Below are positions 45,506 to 49,305 of a DNA stretch of 49,305 bases, one piece after another (position 1 is the stretch's first letter; each line of letters begins with the position of its first letter). The notes under the pieces are model-generated. The model searched no databases. It worked only from the letters and a program-made list of their open reading frames with translations, and was not told the DNA's origin. This DNA comes from a virus. Made by a program: the position numbers and the translations under genes. The DNA lies in the IMG/VR virus record IMGVR_UViG_3300019776_000139, positions 1 to 49,305 of that record. One strand, written 5' to 3'.

Positions 45506-48500
45506 ATGGCAAGAACACGAAATACGCGAACCACATTCGGCACAACTTCGGCACCAACAACAGGAACAGGTTCCAGTTCTATTGTTACGGGAGTAAACAC
45601 TGCCATTCCTGTATCTGCACCTAAAGAGAACCCAAGTCCTGTGCTTCTACAAAATGCTCAGGTTGTTAGTGACACAACTACGGTTGATAAGACTGTCGGA
45701 GATGTTATAACTGGTGTTTCTATAATTCCTTACATGCGTTATCTTGCTATTGATTTTCTTGGATATAGACTGCGACCAAACAGACAAGTCTGGTTCTACT
45801 TTGATGATAAGTCAGTAGATAGACTTATTCAGAGACCAAACATAATAGAATTGACCTCTAACGTTAGAGTGGCCGATGCAACTTCTGGCGTAAAAGCAGA
45901 AATACAGATAGGTTCTTTCAAAGCAAGAATTCTTCACACAGAAAGAGATTTGGTCAAAGGCAATGTAAGAATTTATGTCTCAGAGTTTAATTCCGCAAAT
46001 GCAACCGCTAATGTTGGAAACACATTAACTGTTGTAGGTACAGATTACTCGTCTGTTGTCAGCAATTATGAACATTTCTCAGGATTTCTAAGAGCTAACA
46101 GCACAAACAGTGCTATACAGTTGAGTCTTGATGCAAGTTCTGCTTCTGATGATTACTACATCGGTAATACTATCTCTATCGTCAATGGTACAAAAGCTGG
46201 TCAATCTGCTGAGATTATAGGATACATAGCAAATACTAGAACCGCACTAGTAGAACCTGCTTTTGAAATTAATCCAAAAGAAACCGACTTGATTTATACG
46301 ATAGGTGATTACAGAAGCTGGTATTCATCAAACGTATATCCTACATCTTACGTAGCTTCACGCGGTAAAGTTTCTGGTGTATTCCACGTACCAGATCCAA
46401 ATAAAAATCCTGATGCGAAGTTTACCACAGGAGACAGAATTTTCAGAATTCTAGACAATCCTAGAAACGACATAACAAGCTACACAACAAGAGCAGACTA
46501 CAGATTTACTGCTAACGGTCTAGATTTGGGTACCGCTCAGATAATTGAGCGTGACACTGATTTTGATTTCCCTATATTCCCTCCAGTAACTCCGCCGCCA
46601 TCTGCTACTAGAACACCAACACCTACACGAACACTTTCACCTGGTGTTACTCCGTCTGTTACGAAGAGTCCTGTACCACCAGCATCTCCAAGCAAGTCGC
46701 CAACACCTTCGGCCAGCAAAATTAGACTGCCGAGCAATTGTGGATTTGCTTCAGGTAGACCTCAGCCAGAAATCTTGAGTGGATCTACTCGACCTTTTTC
46801 TGGTGATGCCAATCTTCTTAGATCCGCTATATCCCATATAGCGTATGTGAGCGATTTAACTTCATCTGCTAGTGTTATTGCTGGTTCTCCTAATCAGAAT
46901 CTTTTTCCTTCTTTTACTACAGTTCCGCCTATGTGGAGACTTGGAGGAATTACTATGTCGACTCCTGCAGGAACAAAGTTTACAACTCCTACAGCTTCTA
47001 ACGGTTCAGGTAGAACATACGTTAGAATTTGGTATCAAAACGAAAGCGGCGGGTCTTCGTCTCAAGCTGCCGATGTTACAGGACAATATGTGTGGGACAT
47101 ATTAGCTAGAATGGTAGACGCGGAAGGTTGTTATGTACCACCACCTCCGAAAAAAGGAGCAGGAACAGTTCCAGAAAGCGGCGGTGGCGGCGGCGGCGGA
47201 TATAAAGATCCTGTGGCTCAAACTTTCTATGTTTCAACAGTTGAACATCCTAGTGGTGTGTTTATTTCTTCAGTTGATTTGTTTTTCAGAAACAAGGGAG
47301 AAACACTGCCTGTTGAAGTTCAAATTAGACCTGTTGTAAACGGTGTTCCAGATAGTTCTTATATTATTCCTGGAGCCACTACGACTTTGGATGTAGAAGA
47401 CATTAAAGTATCTAATTTCCCAGATGCCGCTAATTCAAGCACAAATACACGCTTCACATTCTCAAGTCCTGTTTACTTGAACTCAGGTTTTGAATATGCG
47501 CTAGTTGTTATGACAGATGATTATGGATATGATTACTATTCTGCTGAACTAGGACAAAAGATTCTTGGCACAGATAGAATTATCTCAAAGCAACCGTTTA
47601 TGGGATCTCTGTTCAAGTCTCAAAACTCTACAACTTGGACACCAATTCAAGATGAAGATATGATGTTCGTTTTGAATAGATCAGAATTTACAGTACCAAA
47701 AGGAACTTTATATCTAGAAGAAGATAAGAGAGCTTTACTCAGAGAGCTATCATCAAACAACGCTTATAATTCTTTTGATGATATCAAGGCTAACACATAT
47801 TATGATTCTTATGAACTAAGATCCGACGCAATTGAGTTGAACTCTACTAAACTTGATTATCTCTTTAAGGGCGTATCAAATTCTACAAAGACCATGGCTT
47901 CTGCGTATTCTTCTTTCAAGCCAGACAATAGATTTGATCTTGAAGAAAGAAATATGGTAATCAATCCACAGTTAGAAGAAAAGTCACTTGATATTAGAGT
48001 TGATCTATCCACAGCAAGAAAAGACGTTTCTCCTATCGTGTTCCATAATCGTCAAAACATGGTAACAATCGAGAATCTGATTAACGATACTGGACTAACA
48101 CCAGAAAGATTTACAATCGTAAATCCAGGTTCAGGATATGATGCAACAAACGCATATGTAACCATTACAAGTAACGTCGGTTATGGCGCAAACGCTTGGG
48201 CAGTGGCCAACGCTACAACAGGCAACATCGTTTCGATTTATGTGGACAGTCCTGGTGTTGGATATGTTGATGATGTTACTATAACAATCGGTGGCGGCAC
48301 AGGAACAGGTGCTGTTGTCAACGTATCAACAGAAACAGGAACATCTGGTGGTCCAGCTATCGCAAGATATATCTCAAAGACTGTCACTCTACTAGATGGC
48401 TTTGATGCTGGCGACCTAAGAATCTTCATGACCGCTGTGAAGCCTCCTGGATCAAATGTCAATGTGTACTACAAGGTAAGAAATGCATTGGATCCTGACC

Positions 48501-48760
48501 GTATTGAAGAAAAGAACTGGGTACGTATGGTACAAAAGACCAGCCAGTATTCATTCTCTACCAACAGAAATCCAGTGGAATATGAATACAGACCATCTTT
48601 GACTTCAAACAACATTACTTACAGCACAGACACGACAACTTACAAGACTTTCAATCAATTTGCAATCAAGATTGTCCTATCTGCGCCAAGCACAGTAGCA
48701 AACTCTATTCCATATGTTCTAGATGTTAGAGCTATCGCGTTGCCTGAGGATGCATACTAA
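45506..48760 (+). CDS. Large baseplate/tail-fibre-network protein with Pro/Thr-rich linker (1084 aa)
   Basis: An N-terminal beta domain (MRYLAIDFLGYRLRPNRQVWFYFDD) is followed by a Ser/Thr/Pro linker at about residues 355-410. A distinct domain (about 410-550) and a run of eight glycines then precede a conserved block, VAQTFYVSTVEHPSGVFISSVDLFFRNKGETLPVEVQIRPVVNG. It also has YSAELGQKILGTDRIISKQPFMGSLFKSQNS, and GxGY units near 870-945. The conserved block occurs in very large virion proteins of T4-like phages. The linker and inserted domain look like a variable adhesin part. Confidence 0.8.
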   Translation: MARTRNTRTTFGTTSAPTTGTGSSSIVTGVNTAIPVSAPKENPSPVLLQNAQVVSDTTTVDKTVGDVITGVSIIPYMRYLAIDFLGYRLRPNRQVWFYFDDKSVDRLIQRPNIIELTSNVRVADATSGVKAEIQIGSFKARILHTERDLVKGNVRIYVSEFNSANATANVGNTLTVVGTDYSSVVSNYEHFSGFLRANSTNSAIQLSLDASSASDDYYIGNTISIVNGTKAGQSAEIIGYIANTRTALVEPAFEINPKETDLIYTIGDYRSWYSSNVYPTSYVASRGKVSGVFHVPDPNKNPDAKFTTGDRIFRILDNPRNDITSYTTRADYRFTANGLDLGTAQIIERDTDFDFPIFPPVTPPPSATRTPTPTRTLSPGVTPSVTKSPVPPASPSKSPTPSASKIRLPSNCGFASGRPQPEILSGSTRPFSGDANLLRSAISHIAYVSDLTSSASVIAGSPNQNLFPSFTTVPPMWRLGGITMSTPAGTKFTTPTASNGSGRTYVRIWYQNESGGSSSQAADVTGQYVWDILARMVDAEGCYVPPPPKKGAGTVPESGGGGGGGYKDPVAQTFYVSTVEHPSGVFISSVDLFFRNKGETLPVEVQIRPVVNGVPDSSYIIPGATTTLDVEDIKVSNFPDAANSSTNTRFTFSSPVYLNSGFEYALVVMTDDYGYDYYSAELGQKILGTDRIISKQPFMGSLFKSQNSTTWTPIQDEDMMFVLNRSEFTVPKGTLYLEEDKRALLRELSSNNAYNSFDDIKANTYYDSYELRSDAIELNSTKLDYLFKGVSNSTKTMASAYSSFKPDNRFDLEERNMVINPQLEEKSLDIRVDLSTARKDVSPIVFHNRQNMVTIENLINDTGLTPERFTIVNPGSGYDATNAYVTITSNVGYGANAWAVANATTGNIVSIYVDSPGVGYVDDVTITIGGGTGTGAVVNVSTETGTSGGPAIARYISKTVTLLDGFDAGDLRIFMTAVKPPGSNVNVYYKVRNALDPDRIEEKNWVRMVQKTSQYSFSTNRNPVEYEYRPSLTSNNITYSTDTTTYKTFNQFAIKIVLSAPSTVANSIPYVLDVRAIALPEDAY

Positions 48761-48999
48761 TGCAGAATTTGGCCAAGATAAAAGAACATGAAGAACTTAG
48801 AAAAGACATGAAAACAGGAGCCGTTCTATTGTCTGATAAAAATGTACTGAGCGAGTATAAAAGCAAAAAAGCCATGATGAACAATGTTCGTGATGTAAAC
48901 TCAGAGATAAATAATATAAAAGAAAAATTGTCCAAAGTTGACAAGATTGAAAGCGACATGCAAGAAATAAAAGAACTTCTAAGAGGATTGGTAAAGTAA
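48760..48999 (+). CDS. Small coiled-coil protein (79 aa)
   Basis: ATG overlaps the previous stop (TAATG). The product is highly charged and helical (KEHEELRKDMKTG, EINNIKEKLSKVDKIESDMQEIKELL) with regular Leu/Ile heptads, suggesting an oligomeric coiled coil. It is a likely linker or chaperone for the adjacent large fibre proteins. Confidence 0.7.
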   Translation: MQNLAKIKEHEELRKDMKTGAVLLSDKNVLSEYKSKKAMMNNVRDVNSEINNIKEKLSKVDKIESDMQEIKELLRGLVK

Positions 49000-49000
49000 A

Positions 49001-49305
49001 ATGCCTATTGCAAACGTTACGCTGAATAACACATTTGATGAATGGCGCACAACTACCAATCAGTTGATTAGTTTTGTGAATGACGTTGATAGTGGTAATC
49101 TTACTAAATTTTACTCTAACAGTTCTGTTTTAACTGTTACTGAAAACATCGGTCGTGGTACTAAAAACTATATCACTTTGAATGTTTCAAGTAATGTATT
49201 AGACACATCAACTCTCAATGTTGCAACAGCAAATGCAGTAAACATTGTATTTGCATCATTGGCCAATACCGAAGCTAGAATTATTTTAGTCTCAAATGAT
49301 GCCAA
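49001..49305 (+). CDS. Start of a structural/fibre protein (3' truncated by window end)
   Basis: From ATG 49001 the frame is open to the end (102 codons). It begins MPIANVTLNNTFDEWRTTTNQLI, a start seen in T4-like fibre and virion proteins. An Asn/Thr/Ser-rich, beta-type sequence with NVSSNVLDTSTLNVATANAV follows. The identity cannot be fixed from the fragment. Confidence 0.7.
   Translation, partial: MPIANVTLNNTFDEWRTTTNQLISFVNDVDSGNLTKFYSNSSVLTVTENIGRGTKNYITLNVSSNVLDTSTLNVATANAVNIVFASLANTEARIILVSNDA

Noticed and set aside
46537-46737. Minus-strand Gly/Val-rich frame opposite the Pro/Thr linker
   Set aside because: It is the antisense shadow of a low-complexity repeat.
1-49305. tRNA genes or a CRISPR array
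   Set aside because: I found no cloverleaf outside the tmRNA and no regularly spaced repeat series.

Overview
The window is part of the genome of a large tailed phage of the T4 superfamily (a contractile-tailed myovirus). It has the T4 replication/late-transcription cluster (gp33-like, gp59-like, gp32-like) at 22.4-25.0 kb, an RNase H-type 5' nuclease at 8.0 kb, and a long run of baseplate and tail genes (gp4, gp48, gp53, gp25, gp6, gp8 and relatives) from 25 to 49 kb. The likely host is an alphaproteobacterium: the phage carries a circularly permuted two-piece tmRNA, a layout typical of alphaproteobacteria, whose tag begins (A)ANDN and ends in ALAA. The exact host cannot be read from the sequence.

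Layout. (1) 1-3.0 kb holds an RNA-repair cassette: a stand-alone polynucleotide 3'-phosphatase, a T4 Rnl1-type RNA ligase cut in two by an antisense GIY-YIG endonuclease gene with its own terminator/promoter context, and a stand-alone 5'-kinase. (2) 3.0-18.6 kb is a dense plus-strand array of mostly small accessory genes with ATGA/TAATG overlaps. It includes a metallophosphoesterase, glutaredoxin, RNase H, a SprT-like protease, a KOW protein, small DNA-binding proteins, exported and lipoprotein genes, a GGQ-domain mini release factor, PhoH, a nucleotidyltransferase, a Cas4/RecB-like nuclease and a Ser/Thr-phosphatase-like enzyme. (3) 18.6-19.5 kb is the tmRNA locus, followed by an HNH endonuclease gene and a compact, highly structured non-coding stretch. 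(4) 19.5-22.4 kb is a membrane module: an ExbB/MotA-like channel, an ExbD/MotB-like partner, a two-TM protein and an HtrA-like PDZ protease. (5) 22.4-25.0 kb is gp33 / unknown / gp59 / gp32, ending in a strong terminator. (6) 25.0-30.2 kb is a minus-strand operon: head completion gp4, tube and hub proteins, and a two-domain peptidoglycan hydrolase. (7) 30.2-49.3 kb is a plus-strand baseplate operon running off the end of the window.

How the parts work together. The early half appears built to keep translation going in a stressed host: tRNA repair (kinase, phosphatase, ligase) and stalled-ribosome rescue (tmRNA and a GGQ hydrolase) lie within 19 kb of each other. Late genes appear to use T4-like TATAAATA promoters, consistent with the gp33 homologue. 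Several other promoters are near-consensus sigma-70 elements with exactly 17-bp spacers. The most unusual features are the phage-borne permuted tmRNA with its adjacent HNH element, the broken RNA ligase, and the channel-plus-protease module.
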